Shown one piece after another: positions 33,174 through 42,700 of a DNA stretch of 64,000 nt. The notes beneath the pieces are model-generated. The model saw only the letters and a list, made by a program, of their open reading frames with translations, made no database searches and was not told the DNA's origin. The position numbers and the translations under genes were made by a program. The stretch comes from Mycobacterium sp. 852013-51886_SCH5428379. GTDB taxonomy: Bacteria > Actinomycetota > Actinomycetes > Mycobacteriales > Mycobacteriaceae. The stretch's first letter is position 1. Every line of letters starts with the position of its first letter. The DNA is taken from NCBI RefSeq assembly GCF_001665575.1, contig NZ_LZSU01000018.1:62001-126000 (forward strand), in the 5' to 3' direction.

Positions 33174-34241
33174 CTATTCGCGTGCGTCGCCGCTGTACGC
33201 TGTCCGCGCGCCGCCCTCTGGCGCTGAACGCGCGAAGCCGTCGGCGACGACCGCTGCCAGCTCCATCAGCGCATCCCGGGTCGCCGGCTTGAGACGCTGC
33301 AGGTCGATCTCGCCGCCCTCGTCGAGATGCGGATCGAACGGCAGCACCTGCACCGCCCGGCAGCGCCGCGAGAAATGATCCTGCACCTTCTGCAGATCGA
33401 CCTTCCCCGACCGAGGCCGCACGGCGTTGACGACCGCGACCGCGTCGGCCACCAGTGCATGTCGGCCGTGGGCGTCGAGCCAGTCAAGCGTCGCGGCGGC
33501 GCTGCGTGACGCGTCGACCGACCCGGTGCTGACGATGATGAGCAGATCCGCGCTGTCGAGCACCGCGGACATCGCCGAGTGCATCAGACCCGTTCCGCAG
33601 TCGGTGACCACCACGCTGTAGAACCGCCTCAGCACCGACAGCGTCTGCTGGAAGTCGTCGGCGCTGAACGCCTCCGACACCGCAGGATCGCTCTCCGAGG
33701 CGAGCACCTCCAGCCCACTGGGATCCTGCGACGTGTAGCCGCGCACGGCGCTGTAGCTGTCGATGCCCTCGGCGTCGCGCAGCAGGTGCCGCACCGTGGC
33801 CGGGGTCTCCACCGGCACCCGCTGGCTGAGGGTGCCCCGATTCGGGTTCGCGTCGACGGCGACCACCCGGTCCGACCGCGCGGCGGCCAGGGTGGCGCCG
33901 AGTGTCGCGGTGACGGTCGTCTTGCCCACGCCGCCCTTCAGGGATACGACCGCGATGCGGTAGCACCCGGTCAGCGGCTGGGCGATGCGGGCGGCGAGCT
34001 GTTCGCGGTGGAGCGCCTTCGAGCTGTCGCCGAGGTGCAGCCACCGGCGCCAGCCGCGGGAAGCCGCGGGCCGCGGTGCAGGGGGTGGCACGGCCGCCTG
34101 GGCGGGTGGCACCGGCGGTATGACGGCGGGAAAGCCGGTGGGTGGGGTGGGCGCTGTCCACTCCGGCGCTGCCAGCGGGTCGGCGGCTGCGGGATCGCTG
34201 AACCGCTGCTGCGACCGGAAGTCCGCCGGCTGATCGACCAT
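33174..34241 (-). CDS. ParA/MinD-like ATPase with proline-rich N-terminus (Rv0530-like)
   Basis: A 355-residue protein. Residues 1-60 are rich in proline and alanine (APTPPTGFPAVIPPVPP), then the deviant Walker A motif VVSLKGGVGKTTVTATLG (about 98-115), Walker A' VAVDANPNRGTL and a Walker B region VVVTDCGTGLMHSAM follow. The architecture resembles MinD-like proteins of type VII secretion loci, yet no ParB or secretion gene is near. It is the last gene of the hemL/cytochrome c assembly operon, starting in a TGATG overlap with ccsA. Role unknown; possibly localisation of the assembly complex. Confidence 0.85.
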   Translation of the reverse strand: MVDQPADFRSQQRFSDPAAADPLAAPEWTAPTPPTGFPAVIPPVPPAQAAVPPPAPRPAASRGWRRWLHLGDSSKALHREQLAARIAQPLTGCYRIAVVSLKGGVGKTTVTATLGATLAAARSDRVVAVDANPNRGTLSQRVPVETPATVRHLLRDAEGIDSYSAVRGYTSQDPSGLEVLASESDPAVSEAFSADDFQQTLSVLRRFYSVVVTDCGTGLMHSAMSAVLDSADLLIIVSTGSVDASRSAAATLDWLDAHGRHALVADAVAVVNAVRPRSGKVDLQKVQDHFSRRCRAVQVLPFDPHLDEGGEIDLQRLKPATRDALMELAAVVADGFARSAPEGGARTAYSGDARE

Positions 34242-35248
34242 CAGCCCACGCCGGCGTAGGAGTGCAGGCCGACGGTGACGAGGTTGATGAAGAACAGGTT
34301 GAAGACCATCGCCACGAATCCGGCGATGTTGATCCAGGCGGCCTTGCGGTCGCGCCAGCCTGCGGTCGAGCGGGCGTGCAGATAGGCCGCATAGATCACC
34401 CACGCGATGAACGACACCGTCTCCTTGGGATCCCAGCCCCAGTACCGGCCCCACGCCTCCTCGGCCCAGATCGCACCGAAGATGACGCCGAACCCGAACA
34501 CCGGGAACGCGAAGATGGTGGTGCGGTAGGCGATGCGGTCCAGCGTCTGGGCGTCGGGCAGCCGGTTGACCACCCGGGCGAACGCGCCGTCGGAGGTCGG
34601 CGTGCCGAAGCGCGACATCTTGAGCAGGAACAGGATGCTGGCCACACCGGCGACGAGGAACACGCCCGAGCCGAGGCTGACCACGGACACGTGGATCGGC
34701 AGCCAGTAGGACTGCAGGGCCGGCATCACCGGCGCCGCGTGCGAGTACAGCCACTTGCCCGACACCGTCAGCAGGATCAGCACGGGGACGAGCACGAACA
34801 CCCACAGCGCGCGGTACTGCGGGCGGCGCAGCACAACGGCCGCGGCCACCAGCCCGCAGAAGCTGGTCAGGTTGATGAACTCGTACATGTTGCCCCACGG
34901 CGCCCGTGAGGTGGACAGGCCGCGTAGCACGATGCACGCCAGCAGCAGCCCGATGCCGACGTAGATCAGCGCCAGCCCGGCCGAGCCGATGCGTTCGTCG
35001 AACGGGCGCCGCGGCTCGTCGGCGACGACGACGCCGGGGGTCGCGCTGTCCGCGCCCACCGTGGCGACCCGGCCGAATGTCGCCGCCGGAGCGGCTCCGA
35101 CCAGGTCCCGGCGCTCGACCTTGCGGCTTCTGCTGTAGGCCAGCTCGATCGCGAGCAGCAGCAGCGCCACCACCAGGACGAGAACCGACGAGGTGAACGC
35201 CCAGTCGGAGTACCGGGCCAGACCGAGGTCTATCTCGGTTCCGTTCAT
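34241..35248 (-). CDS. ccsA: Cytochrome c assembly protein CcsA/ResC
   Basis: A 335-residue membrane protein that, with ResB, carries heme across the membrane and attaches it to apocytochrome c (System II). About eight helices are present and the tryptophan-rich heme-binding WWD region is visible as EEAWGRYWGWDPKETVSF (about 260-277), with flanking histidines in WLYSHAAPV and IHVSVVSLG. An insertion after the first helix (about 45-80) is hydrophilic. The start is the ATG overlapping the resB stop (ATGA). Matches Rv0529. Confidence 0.95.
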   Translation of the reverse strand: MNGTEIDLGLARYSDWAFTSSVLVLVVALLLLAIELAYSRSRKVERRDLVGAAPAATFGRVATVGADSATPGVVVADEPRRPFDERIGSAGLALIYVGIGLLLACIVLRGLSTSRAPWGNMYEFINLTSFCGLVAAAVVLRRPQYRALWVFVLVPVLILLTVSGKWLYSHAAPVMPALQSYWLPIHVSVVSLGSGVFLVAGVASILFLLKMSRFGTPTSDGAFARVVNRLPDAQTLDRIAYRTTIFAFPVFGFGVIFGAIWAEEAWGRYWGWDPKETVSFIAWVIYAAYLHARSTAGWRDRKAAWINIAGFVAMVFNLFFINLVTVGLHSYAGVG

Positions 35249-36864
35249 GTGACTCTCTCTTCTGACGGCGCGGCCGCCGTCGCCGCCGCGTCGGGATGGT
35301 CGGCCAGCAACCGCGTCACCAGCCGCTCGAACTCGTCGCCCCAGCCGGAGTTGTCGGTGCGCGCCAGCCCGCCCAGCTCGACGCCAACGGTACCCGGGCC
35401 CCGCGGGGTGATCCGCGCCCAGACCCGGCGTCGGCGGACCACGAGCGAGACCATCAGACCACCCATCATCGTCATCGCGAAGATCAGCACCCAGATCTGC
35501 GCGGGATCGTGCGACACCTGCACATTCACGAAGGGCACGGCGCCGTCGAAACGCACGACGGTGCCGTCGTCGAGCCGGGTCTCGGCACCGGCGCTGAGGT
35601 TCACGCGGGCCTCGCGGGTCAGCCGGCCCTGGCCGATGAGCCGCTCGTCGAGGGAGAACAGGTTCTGCGGGCGGCCCGTGTCGAGCCCGGTGTCGCCGCG
35701 GTAGATGTCGACGGCGACGGCGGGGTCCTGCAGCGCGGGGAAGCGCGACGACAGCAGGGTGCCGTCGAGCTGCTGGGTCGGGGCGAACAACCCCTGGATG
35801 GCGAGCTGGTTCTCGCGGCGCTCGTCGGCGTCGGGATAGGTGCCCGCGGGCGGATCGAACCGCATGACGCCCGACGACAGGAACGTGAACTGGTCGTCGG
35901 GACGCCACTGCAGCGTCTGGGTGCGGGTCTGGCCGTCGGGGAACGTCACCGTGAACGTCGGCGCGTACCCGTGGCCCTGCAGGTACACCCGGTCCCCGCC
36001 GACACGCAGCGGTTCGTTGACCTTCAGCCGGTAGGACCGCCAGGTGTTCGACGCCAGATCGTCGCCGGCCTGGTATTCGATGTCGGCGGCGTACGAGGTG
36101 GCCTGGCCGGTGTCGAGGTAGTCGGCCTGGAAGTCGTTGACCTTCAGGCAGATCGGATACAGCGAGGTGCCGTCGACGGTGTTGCCGGCGCGGAAGGAGT
36201 CGAACGCGGCGGGTGTGGCCGAGCAGAAGCCCGGGCCGCCGTTGGCGACGACGATGACGTTGCCCTCATAGCCGAAGAGCTTTCCTGCGGCAATCGCGAC
36301 GAGCAGGCCCAGCAGTGAGAAGTGGAAGACGATGTTGCCGAACTCCCGCAGGTATCCCTTCTCGGCCGACACCTCGATCGATGTCGCCGCCGGGGCGGCT
36401 CCGGCCGCCACCTCCCCTTCGGTGCGCACCGTCTTGCGCCAGCCCCGCAGACTCGAGGTCACCCGCTCGGTGACGACGGGAACGGTGCCCTCTACCTGCG
36501 CCTCATGGTGTTTGGGCAGCCGGGCGAGGTTGCGGGGAGCGGGCACCGGCACCGCGCGCAGGCTGCGGACGTGTTCGACCAGGCGCGGCGTCAGGCAGCC
36601 CACCAGGGAGATGAACAGCAGCGCGTAGATCGCGGTGAACCAGAAGCTGGAGAACACGTCGAACGCCTGCAGCCGGTCCAGAATCGGGCCGAGCGTGGGG
36701 TGCTCGACGAGGTACTCGTCGACCTTCGATTCGTTGAGGCTGCGCTGCGGCAGCAGAGCGCCGGGGACCGCGGCGAGCGCCAGCAGGAACAGCAGCACCA
36801 ACGCGGTGCCCATCGAGGTCAGCGTGCGCCACGTGTTGCGGGCGTACGCGAAGACGCGCCTCAT
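35245..36864 (-). CDS. resB: Cytochrome c biogenesis protein ResB
   Basis: A 539-residue ResB protein, second core component of System II. Three N-terminal helices (about 14-34, 71-92 and 168-190) and one near the C-terminus (about 455-480) flank a large extracytoplasmic domain. N-terminal RNTWRTLTSMGTALVLLFLLALAAVPG (about 9-35) is typical of the family. It starts in a one-base overlap with the ccdA stop and ends overlapping ccsA. Corresponds to Rv0528 (similar length). It probably holds apocytochrome and heme on the outer face. Confidence 0.94.
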   Translation of the reverse strand: MRRVFAYARNTWRTLTSMGTALVLLFLLALAAVPGALLPQRSLNESKVDEYLVEHPTLGPILDRLQAFDVFSSFWFTAIYALLFISLVGCLTPRLVEHVRSLRAVPVPAPRNLARLPKHHEAQVEGTVPVVTERVTSSLRGWRKTVRTEGEVAAGAAPAATSIEVSAEKGYLREFGNIVFHFSLLGLLVAIAAGKLFGYEGNVIVVANGGPGFCSATPAAFDSFRAGNTVDGTSLYPICLKVNDFQADYLDTGQATSYAADIEYQAGDDLASNTWRSYRLKVNEPLRVGGDRVYLQGHGYAPTFTVTFPDGQTRTQTLQWRPDDQFTFLSSGVMRFDPPAGTYPDADERRENQLAIQGLFAPTQQLDGTLLSSRFPALQDPAVAVDIYRGDTGLDTGRPQNLFSLDERLIGQGRLTREARVNLSAGAETRLDDGTVVRFDGAVPFVNVQVSHDPAQIWVLIFAMTMMGGLMVSLVVRRRRVWARITPRGPGTVGVELGGLARTDNSGWGDEFERLVTRLLADHPDAAATAAAPSEERVT

Positions 36865-37697
36865 CAGATCGGCAGCCTGACGTCACTGACGAACGCGTCG
36901 CGGACCCACGACACGAAGTCGTTCCACAGCCCGGTGACCAGCGCCGTGCCGACCACCAACAGCAGCACGCCGCCGAAGATCTGGATGGTGCGGGTGTGCC
37001 GTCGCAGCCAGCCCATGGTCTGGACGGCGCGGGCCGACCCGAAGGCGAGCAGAACGAACGGGATGCCGAGACCCAGGCAGTAGGCCACGACGAGTGCGAC
37101 ACCGCGGGCGACGCTGGCGCCGTCGGTGGCCGACGCGACCGTGATCACCCCGGTCAGCGTGGGCCCGAGGCACGGGGTCCAGCCGAGGCCGAACACCGCC
37201 CCGAGCAGCGGCGCCCCGGCGACCGTCGACAGCTGCCGCGGGGTGAACCGCGCCTGCCGCTGCAGAGCCGGGATGAGGCCGACGAAGACGAGACCCATCA
37301 CGATCGTCAGCACCCCGCCGATGCGCTGCAGCAGCACCTGGTTGGTGATCAGCGTGGTGGTCATGCCGAGCACCGCGACGGTGCCGAGCAGGAAGACCGC
37401 GGTGAACCCGGCGACGAAGAGCGCGGCCGCGCCCGCGACGCGTAGGCGGGCGGTGCGCGGCGCCGAGATCGACGAAACGGCGGAGCTTTCTCGCACTTTC
37501 CCGCCCGTGTGTTCATTTCGGCGGGATTCGTCGGGGCGCGATTCGTCCACGCCGACCACCGCGGCCAGATACGACAGGTAGCCCGGCACCAGCGGCACCA
37601 CACACGGCGACGCGAACGACACCAGCCCGGCCAGCACGCAGACGGCCAGGGCCAGCAGTACGGGTCCGGCCGAGGCGATCTCGGCGAATCCGGTCAC
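36864..37697 (-). CDS. ccdA: Thiol-disulfide interchange membrane protein CcdA
   Basis: A 277-residue DsbD-beta/CcdA family protein with about six helices. It moves reducing equivalents from cytoplasmic thioredoxin to the extracytoplasmic thioredoxin-like protein, keeping the CxxCH of apocytochrome c reduced. The two redox cysteines are in [15 protein letters not shown] (about 28) and [10 protein letters not shown] (about 167). A hydrophilic insert of about 30 residues ([13 protein letters not shown]) follows the first helix pair. GTG start overlaps the thioredoxin gene stop (GTGA). Matches Rv0527. Confidence 0.94.
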   Translation of the reverse strand: MTGFAEIASAGPVLLALAVCVLAGLVSFASPCVVPLVPGYLSYLAAVVGVDESRPDESRRNEHTGGKVRESSAVSSISAPRTARLRVAGAAALFVAGFTAVFLLGTVAVLGMTTTLITNQVLLQRIGGVLTIVMGLVFVGLIPALQRQARFTPRQLSTVAGAPLLGAVFGLGWTPCLGPTLTGVITVASATDGASVARGVALVVAYCLGLGIPFVLLAFGSARAVQTMGWLRRHTRTIQIFGGVLLLVVGTALVTGLWNDFVSWVRDAFVSDVRLPI

Positions 37698-38311
37698 GGC
37701 TGTTGCTCCGCTGCGGGTGCCGGGCCGTTCTCGGATGCGAGGCGCTCCACCACCGGCTGCAGATCTTCGGCGAGCAGTTCGCGCAGGAACACCGCGGCCA
37801 CCCGGTGGTCGCGGTCGAGCACCACGGTCGACGGGATGACCGTCGTCGGATACCGGCCGCCGAACGCGATCATCGTGCGCATCGGCGGGTCGTAGATCGA
37901 CGGGAACGTGATGCCGCGGTCGCGGATGAAGTCGACGGCGGCGTCGCGATTGTTGTCCCGCACGTCGATCCCGAGGAAAGCGACGCCGTCGGCGCGGGTG
38001 GCGTCGTAGACCTGCTGGAGCTGGGTGATCTCGGTGCGGCACGGTCCGCACCACTGACCCCAGACGTTGACGACGACGACCTTGCCCGCGAAGTCGTCGA
38101 GCGACAGCGTCTTGGCCGGGTCGAGCAGGTCGGGTCCGGACAGCGGGCCGGGCCTACCGCGGTCGGCGGGCGGATCGTAGAAGATGTCGGTCTTGCCGCC
38201 CGGGGCGACGAATTCGAAGGTGCCGCCCTGGGCGACGGCGTCGTTACCGGTGGAGCAACCGGCCAGCGCGAGGATCCCCGCGCTCGCCAGCAGCACCGCC
38301 AGCCATCTCAC
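37694..38311 (-). CDS. Thioredoxin-like lipoprotein (ResA/TlpA type)
   Basis: A 205-residue exported thioredoxin-fold protein starting at GTG in overlap with the phosphatase stop. The N-terminal signal ends in a lipobox LALAGC (cysteine about 18), so it is anchored on the outer face of the membrane. The active site is [12 protein letters not shown] (about 80-91) and the cis-proline lies in [11 protein letters not shown]. It is the extracytoplasmic reductant that receives electrons from CcdA and reduces apocytochrome c. Corresponds to Rv0526. Confidence 0.92.
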   Translation of the reverse strand: MRWLAVLLASAGILALAGCSTGNDAVAQGGTFEFVAPGGKTDIFYDPPADRGRPGPLSGPDLLDPAKTLSLDDFAGKVVVVNVWGQWCGPCRTEITQLQQVYDATRADGVAFLGIDVRDNNRDAAVDFIRDRGITFPSIYDPPMRTMIAFGGRYPTTVIPSTVVLDRDHRVAAVFLRELLAEDLQPVVERLASENGPAPAAEQQP

Positions 38312-38916
38312 TGTCCGGCCAGCTCCGCGTAACCCCAGCCGACGCAGGTGTCGCCGTGGAAGTAGAACGACGTCAGCGACGCCAGATTGCACATCCGCTT
38401 CGTCGGGAAATGGTGGAGGGGCCGGTCGGTCATCGCCCGGCGCAGCGTCTCGACGGGCAGCTGGTGGCTGACGCACACCGCCTCGTGTCCGGCGCCCTGG
38501 ACGCGGGCGCGGTGCAGCGCCGCGGTCATCCGCGCCGCGATCTCGGTGTAGGGCTCCCCCCACGACGGGGTACGCGGATTGCGCAGATGCCGCCAGTTGC
38601 GGGGATCGCGCAGCGCCCCGTCCCCGGGCGAGACGCGCTCGCCCTGGAAGACGTTGAGCGATTCGATGAGCTCGTCGTCGGTGGCGATGTCCAGACCGTG
38701 TCGCGCGGCGATCGGAGTGGCCGTCTCTTGCGCCCGTTCCAACGGGGACGCGACGACGTAGACGATGTCGCGGTCGGCGAGCCAGTCGGCGACCCGTTCG
38801 GCCTGCGCCCGGCCGCGGTCGGACAGGTGGTAGTCGGGCAGGCGGCCGTAGAGGATGCCCTCGGGATTGTGCACCTCACCGTGGCGCATGACGTGCACTG
38901 TTGTCTTCTCGGTCAT
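38308..38916 (-). CDS. Histidine phosphatase (phosphoglycerate mutase-like) family protein
   Basis: A 202-residue member of the histidine phosphatase superfamily. The nucleophile motif is [12 protein letters not shown] (RHG, about 10-12), with the arginine in [10 protein letters not shown] (about 62) and the second catalytic histidine in [11 protein letters not shown] (about 157). The ATG overlaps the hemL stop. It corresponds to Rv0525 in a conserved hemL-cytochrome c maturation order. Its substrate is not known; despite the name it is unlikely to be the glycolytic mutase, which is at 62.1 kb. Confidence 0.88.
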   Translation of the reverse strand: MTEKTTVHVMRHGEVHNPEGILYGRLPDYHLSDRGRAQAERVADWLADRDIVYVVASPLERAQETATPIAARHGLDIATDDELIESLNVFQGERVSPGDGALRDPRNWRHLRNPRTPSWGEPYTEIAARMTAALHRARVQGAGHEAVCVSHQLPVETLRRAMTDRPLHHFPTKRMCNLASLTSFYFHGDTCVGWGYAELAGQ

Positions 38917-40229
38917 GCCGGCTTCGTCGCTTCCGCCGCGGCCCGGGCGGCGGCGGGCAGCGCCGCCGCAATCCGGTCGAACGCCTCGTCGTCGAGCGCC
39001 GCCGAGACGAACCACGCCTCGAAGGCGCTGGGCGGCGGATAGATGCCCGCCTCGAGCAGCGCGTGGAAGAACGCCGGGAAACGCCAGGTCTCGCTGGCGC
39101 GGGCGGTCGCGAAGTCGGTGACCGGTTCGGCGGTGAAGAACACCGAGAGCATGTTGCCGCCGCGCTGCACCCGATGGGTGACGCCGGCTTCGGTGAGGGC
39201 GTCGGTGAGCAGCTGATCGAGTCGGTCGGCATTGGCGTCGAGCGCGGCGTACACCGCGTCGTCGGCCGCGCGCAGCGTCGCCAGCCCGGCGGCCATCGCG
39301 ACGGGGTTCCCGGACAGCGTGCCGGCCTGATACACCGGCCCGAGCGGGGCGAGCCGCTCCATCACCTCGACGCGGCCGCCGAACGCCGCCGCCGGGAGGC
39401 CGCCGCTCATCACCTTGCCGAACGTGAACAGGTCGGCGTCGACGGGGTCGATGCCGTACCAGCCCGATCGGCTGACCCGGAATCCCGTCATCACCTCGTC
39501 GACGATCAGCAGTGCGCCGTGGTCGGCCGTGATGCGCCGCAGCGCGGCGTTGAACCCTTCCACGGGCGGGACCGCGCCCATGTTGCCCGGACTGGCCTCG
39601 GTGATGACGGCCGCGATGTCACCGCCGAACCGCCCGAAGATCTCTTCCACTGCGGCGACGTTGTTGTAGGGCAGCACGATGGTGTCGGCCGCAGCGGCCC
39701 CCGTCACGCCCGGCGAGGACGGCAGACTCAGCGTCGCGACCCCGGAGCCGGCGTCGGCCAGCAGCGCATCGCTGTGGCCGTGATAGCAGCCGGAGAATTT
39801 GACGATCTTGGGGCGGCCGGTGAAACCGCGGGCCAGGCGGATGGCGCTCATGGTGGCTTCGGTGCCGGAGTTGACCATCCGCAGCCGCTCGACCGGGGCG
39901 ACCCGGTCGATGATCTCGCGGGCCAGTTCGGATTCGGAGGGCGTCGGCGCACCGAACGACAGACCGTCGACGGCCACCCGCTGCACCGCCTCGACGACGG
40001 CCGGGTGGGCGTGCCCGAGGATCATCGGCCCCCACGACGAGACCAGATCGACATAGCGGTTGCCGTCGGCGTCGGTCAGCCAGTAGCCCTTGGCCGAGGT
40101 GATGAACCGGGGCGTGCCGCCGACGGAGTTGAAGGCCCGGACGGGCGAGTTGACGCCGCCGGGGATCAGCGCGCACGCATCGGCGAACAACCGCGCCGAC
40201 TGCTCGGTCACGGCAGCGTCAGAACCCAT
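38913..40229 (-). CDS. hemL: Glutamate-1-semialdehyde 2,1-aminomutase
   Basis: HemL converts glutamate-1-semialdehyde to 5-aminolevulinate, the step after HemA. The 438-residue PLP enzyme has INSPVRAF-like opening [16 protein letters not shown] (about 19-34), [17 protein letters not shown] (about 120), DEVMTGFRV (about 245) and the PLP lysine in [18 protein letters not shown] (about 274). It heads the seven-gene operon of cytochrome c assembly, all genes overlapping by one to four bases, tying heme precursor supply to heme use. Matches Rv0524. Confidence 0.96.
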   Translation of the reverse strand: MGSDAAVTEQSARLFADACALIPGGVNSPVRAFNSVGGTPRFITSAKGYWLTDADGNRYVDLVSSWGPMILGHAHPAVVEAVQRVAVDGLSFGAPTPSESELAREIIDRVAPVERLRMVNSGTEATMSAIRLARGFTGRPKIVKFSGCYHGHSDALLADAGSGVATLSLPSSPGVTGAAAADTIVLPYNNVAAVEEIFGRFGGDIAAVITEASPGNMGAVPPVEGFNAALRRITADHGALLIVDEVMTGFRVSRSGWYGIDPVDADLFTFGKVMSGGLPAAAFGGRVEVMERLAPLGPVYQAGTLSGNPVAMAAGLATLRAADDAVYAALDANADRLDQLLTDALTEAGVTHRVQRGGNMLSVFFTAEPVTDFATARASETWRFPAFFHALLEAGIYPPPSAFEAWFVSAALDDEAFDRIAAALPAAARAAAEATKPA

Positions 40230-40263
40230 GCTCCCCAGTGTCCCAGCCGCCCGCGGCGCGTCA

Positions 40264-40278
40264 ACTACAGGGTGTAGT
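40264..40278. repeat. Small hairpin between hemL and the flavin-protein gene
   Basis: ACTACA (40264-40269) and TGTAGT (40273-40278) are perfect complements around a GGG loop. It starts 35 bases upstream of the hemL start and ends two bases beyond the stop of the upstream co-directional gene. It may be a weak terminator or an operator for the hemL operon. Stem is short and A/T-rich. Confidence 0.3.
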
Positions 40279-40280
40279 CG

Positions 40281-40772
40281 TCAGCTCGTCTCCGAGGTCC
40301 AGCCCAATATTTCGCCGGTGCCCTGCGTCATCGCGGTGCCGGGCATCACCCGCAAACGGTAGGGCGCCAACCGCAGCGCGGCGAACTCCGGCGAGGTCGG
40401 GCCGTCACGCCACTGCGGGATGATCCGCGGGTCGTAGCCGACGGGTTCCGGGCCCGTCGCGAACATGTCCCACACCGCCGAACGCGTCTCGTCGTCGGTG
40501 TACCACTCGACGAGACAGTCTGCGCTGCAGGTGTCGTGGCTCGGCGCCCAGTAGTTCACCGACATCTGCGGGTGCACCGCGAGGTGTGCCCGTTTCACCG
40601 GGCTCGGCACCGTGGCGATCCAGCCGAACAGGTCGATACCGTCCCACTGCCAGATCGGATGCAGGACGCGCGAACGCGGCCGGCCGTCGGCGTCGACCGT
40701 TGCACAGGACGCCCAAACGATCGAATGGGCCATGTCGACAAAGGCGGGAGCCACGCGGTTGAGGGTGCTCAC
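40281..40772 (-). CDS. Pyridoxamine 5'-phosphate oxidase family protein (Rv0523c-like)
   Basis: A 163-residue split-barrel flavoprotein. The GTG start (VSTLNRVAPAF) is preferred to an ATG 123 bases upstream, because that region overlaps the acidic-protein gene. The core ASCATVDADGRPRSRVLHPIWQW (about 20-42) is typical of FMN/F420-binding PNPOx-like domains, with MSVNYWAPSHDTCSADC forming the next strand. Conserved cysteines at about 83 and 87 might bind something. Twelve bases separate it from the upstream acidic-protein gene. Function unknown. Confidence 0.82.
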   Translation of the reverse strand: MSTLNRVAPAFVDMAHSIVWASCATVDADGRPRSRVLHPIWQWDGIDLFGWIATVPSPVKRAHLAVHPQMSVNYWAPSHDTCSADCLVEWYTDDETRSAVWDMFATGPEPVGYDPRIIPQWRDGPTSPEFAALRLAPYRLRVMPGTAMTQGTGEILGWTSETS

Positions 40773-40783
40773 ACCCGCCCACC

Positions 40784-41107
40784 TTAATTCTGGGCTTGCG
40801 CCGCCTGCGCGTCGTTGGCCGAAGAGTCCGAGGAATCCGGATCCGCCTCTTCGCCGTCCTTGCCGAACTTCGGGTCCCCGTTCTCGTCGACCCATTCGTT
40901 GACGGCGGTCCCGGCGACCGTGCCGCCGGTCCCGGGCATGACGATCGTCGGCCGTTCCTCCTCGTACTCCTTGCGCATCTCCTTGGCGGCCTCGCGGTGC
41001 TCGTCGGTCACCTCGGGCTTTTCGGTGATCTTGGCGTCGGGGTCGTCAGCAACGTTCGTCGACGCGTTGCGCTCGGCCCCGGATTGTTCTTGGTCGTCGC
41101 TGCTCAT
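40784..41107 (-). CDS. Small acidic, disordered hypothetical protein
   Basis: A 107-residue protein with no hydrophobic segment. It is rich in Asp, Glu, Ser and Ala (DEHREAAKEMRKEYEEERPT in the middle; DPDSSDSSANDAQ near the end), so probably largely disordered apart from one helix. A glycine/valine patch (IVMPGTGGTVAGTAVNEW, about 55-72) is the only ordered-looking part. It is upstream of the PNPOx-like gene on the same strand and may be co-transcribed. I do not recognise a family. Confidence 0.6.
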   Translation of the reverse strand: MSSDDQEQSGAERNASTNVADDPDAKITEKPEVTDEHREAAKEMRKEYEEERPTIVMPGTGGTVAGTAVNEWVDENGDPKFGKDGEEADPDSSDSSANDAQAAQAQN

Positions 41108-41153
41108 GGGCTAACGACTAACCGAAAGTGTGATCGGCAAAACAAAAGAGAAG

Positions 41154-41756
41154 TTACGCCGGGACAGGTCTCAGTTCGGTCGGCAGGCTCGGCAGGAAAT
41201 GCCGGCGCGCGAACTCGCGGATCTCATCGGCCGTGTCGAGCGGCGACACGCTCGGCAGGAGCAACACCATCGCCGCGTAGCGCAGAATCGTGTCGGCGAG
41301 CTCGTTGACCACGCGCACCCCGATGCGTTCGGCGAAGCCGGCCGGGAAGATGATCCGCAGCGCCTCGGCCATTCGTTCGACGGCGGCCGACCAGTGTCGA
41401 TGCGCCAGCTCCAGCACATAACCGGGATCCTCGGCCAGCATCGCGTTGAGCACTCGGTGCTGTCGGAACTTCACGATCGAGAGGGTGAACGCCTCGACGT
41501 AATAGTTCTGTTGCGGCCCGGACCCGCTGAGCTCCCGCGCGATGTCGGCGAACAGTGCGGCGTTCTCCCGCTCCACCACCGCGGCGACCAGCTCGTCGCG
41601 GTTGGCGAAGCGGCGGTAGATCGTGGTGCGGCTGACCCCGGCCCGGCGCGCCACGTCGTCGAGCGCGACCCGGCGGAAGCCGTGCCGTTCGAACTCGGCG
41701 ACCGCGGCGTCGAGGATGCGCTCCGTCCCGGAATTCCCCCGGTCAACCGCGGCCAT
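41154..41756 (-). CDS. TetR-family transcriptional regulator
   Basis: A 200-residue TetR regulator. The helix-turn-helix is [32 protein letters not shown] (about residues 29-60), an excellent match to the family. The ligand-binding domain has the hydrophobic helices expected. It overlaps the end of the DUF2236 gene by 14 bases and is in the same operon, so it probably represses that operon through a site near 42661. Ligand unknown. Confidence 0.9.
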   Translation of the reverse strand: MAAVDRGNSGTERILDAAVAEFERHGFRRVALDDVARRAGVSRTTIYRRFANRDELVAAVVERENAALFADIARELSGSGPQQNYYVEAFTLSIVKFRQHRVLNAMLAEDPGYVLELAHRHWSAAVERMAEALRIIFPAGFAERIGVRVVNELADTILRYAAMVLLLPSVSPLDTADEIREFARRHFLPSLPTELRPVPA

Positions 41757-42639
41757 AACCCTCCTGGGCGTACTTGTTGTAGCGCACCGTCATCGGCAAC
41801 CGGTCCCACACCCAGTTGACCGGCCGGGTCCGCCACAGCGCCGCGAACCGCTGGTACCTGCGCTCCTGACGGTCACTCCACGGCAGGTTGAGCAGGCGGC
41901 GGGCCTGCGGGGGCAGACCGCCGGTGGTGAGGAACGCCGCGAGCGGGTTGAACGCCACCGACACCACCCGCCATACCGCCGGGTGCACCCCCTTCGGGCA
42001 GGGGAAGCCTTTGGTGACGTAACCGACGCCGTACTTCGCGGTGGGATGCGCGACGACGATGTGGTCGAGCATGCGCTGCCAGTAGGCCTCGAACTCCGCG
42101 TAGGTCGCCGGCATCACCCGATCGCTGACCCCGTAGCGGCGGTACCACGTCTTGGACTCGAGGTAGATCTGTTCTTTCTCCGCATCCGACAGCTTCTTGA
42201 CGAACGTGTCGGCGAAGTACAGCACCTGCTCGACGAACGTGGCGTGCGCCCAGAAGTAGGTCTCCGGATTGAGCGCGCTGTAGCGGGCCACAGTGCCATC
42301 CGGGCGGGCAATGGTGCCCTTGATGTCCGTGTGGAAGTCGCGGACCTTGCGTCCTTCGGCGCTGTCTTCGGCGCCGTAGACGGTCATCATGATCGGCGGG
42401 ATGGACCGCTTCACGCGGGCGGCGGTGTCGTCGAAGAACACCGAGTGGTCGAGCACGCCCTGCCCGAGCTCGGCGAGCATGTTCTGCAGCACTGCGGGTC
42501 GAGGTCCGATGAGATACATCCGGTTGTCGCCGAAGTACTTCCACACCAGGGACTGAGGACCGAGCGGCAACGCGTCGACGTCGGGTTGCCGCGAGAGGGC
42601 CTTGTTCTCGGCGAGTTTGTTCTCCGCGAGTTCCGTCAT
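41743..42639 (-). CDS. Oxygenase MpaB family (DUF2236) protein
   Basis: A 298-residue DUF2236 protein, the family of the fungal mycophenolate enzyme MpaB and the Lcp rubber oxygenase, thought to be heme-containing oxygenases. Typical segments: [23 protein letters not shown] (about 33-55), a conserved arginine/histidine region [13 protein letters not shown] (about 95-107) and [17 protein letters not shown] (about 126-142), whose histidine could ligate heme. Mycobacteria carry many paralogues next to TetR genes, as here. Natural substrate unknown. Confidence 0.87.
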   Translation of the reverse strand: MTELAENKLAENKALSRQPDVDALPLGPQSLVWKYFGDNRMYLIGPRPAVLQNMLAELGQGVLDHSVFFDDTAARVKRSIPPIMMTVYGAEDSAEGRKVRDFHTDIKGTIARPDGTVARYSALNPETYFWAHATFVEQVLYFADTFVKKLSDAEKEQIYLESKTWYRRYGVSDRVMPATYAEFEAYWQRMLDHIVVAHPTAKYGVGYVTKGFPCPKGVHPAVWRVVSVAFNPLAAFLTTGGLPPQARRLLNLPWSDRQERRYQRFAALWRTRPVNWVWDRLPMTVRYNKYAQEGYGRG

Positions 42640-42660
42640 GGGAACAGTGTTACAGATTCC

Positions 42661-42671
42661 GTACTTTGTAC
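42661..42671. promoter_or_regulatory. Short palindrome upstream of the DUF2236-TetR operon
   Basis: GTAC-TTT-GTAC lies 22 bases upstream of the DUF2236 ATG in the 61-base gap. It resembles operators of TetR proteins that regulate neighbouring DUF2236 genes. A second, less regular repeat (GGAAC...GTTAC, 42641-42653) lies closer to the start. The assignment rests on position and symmetry only. Confidence 0.35.
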
Positions 42672-42700
42672 CGTAGGGCTTGTGAGCAGGCTCACCTCGG

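Noticed and set aside
38308..38916. Histidine phosphatase as the glycolytic phosphoglycerate mutase
   Set aside because: The bona fide gpmA with full dPGM motifs is at 62149-62895; this one is shorter and lies in the hemL operon.
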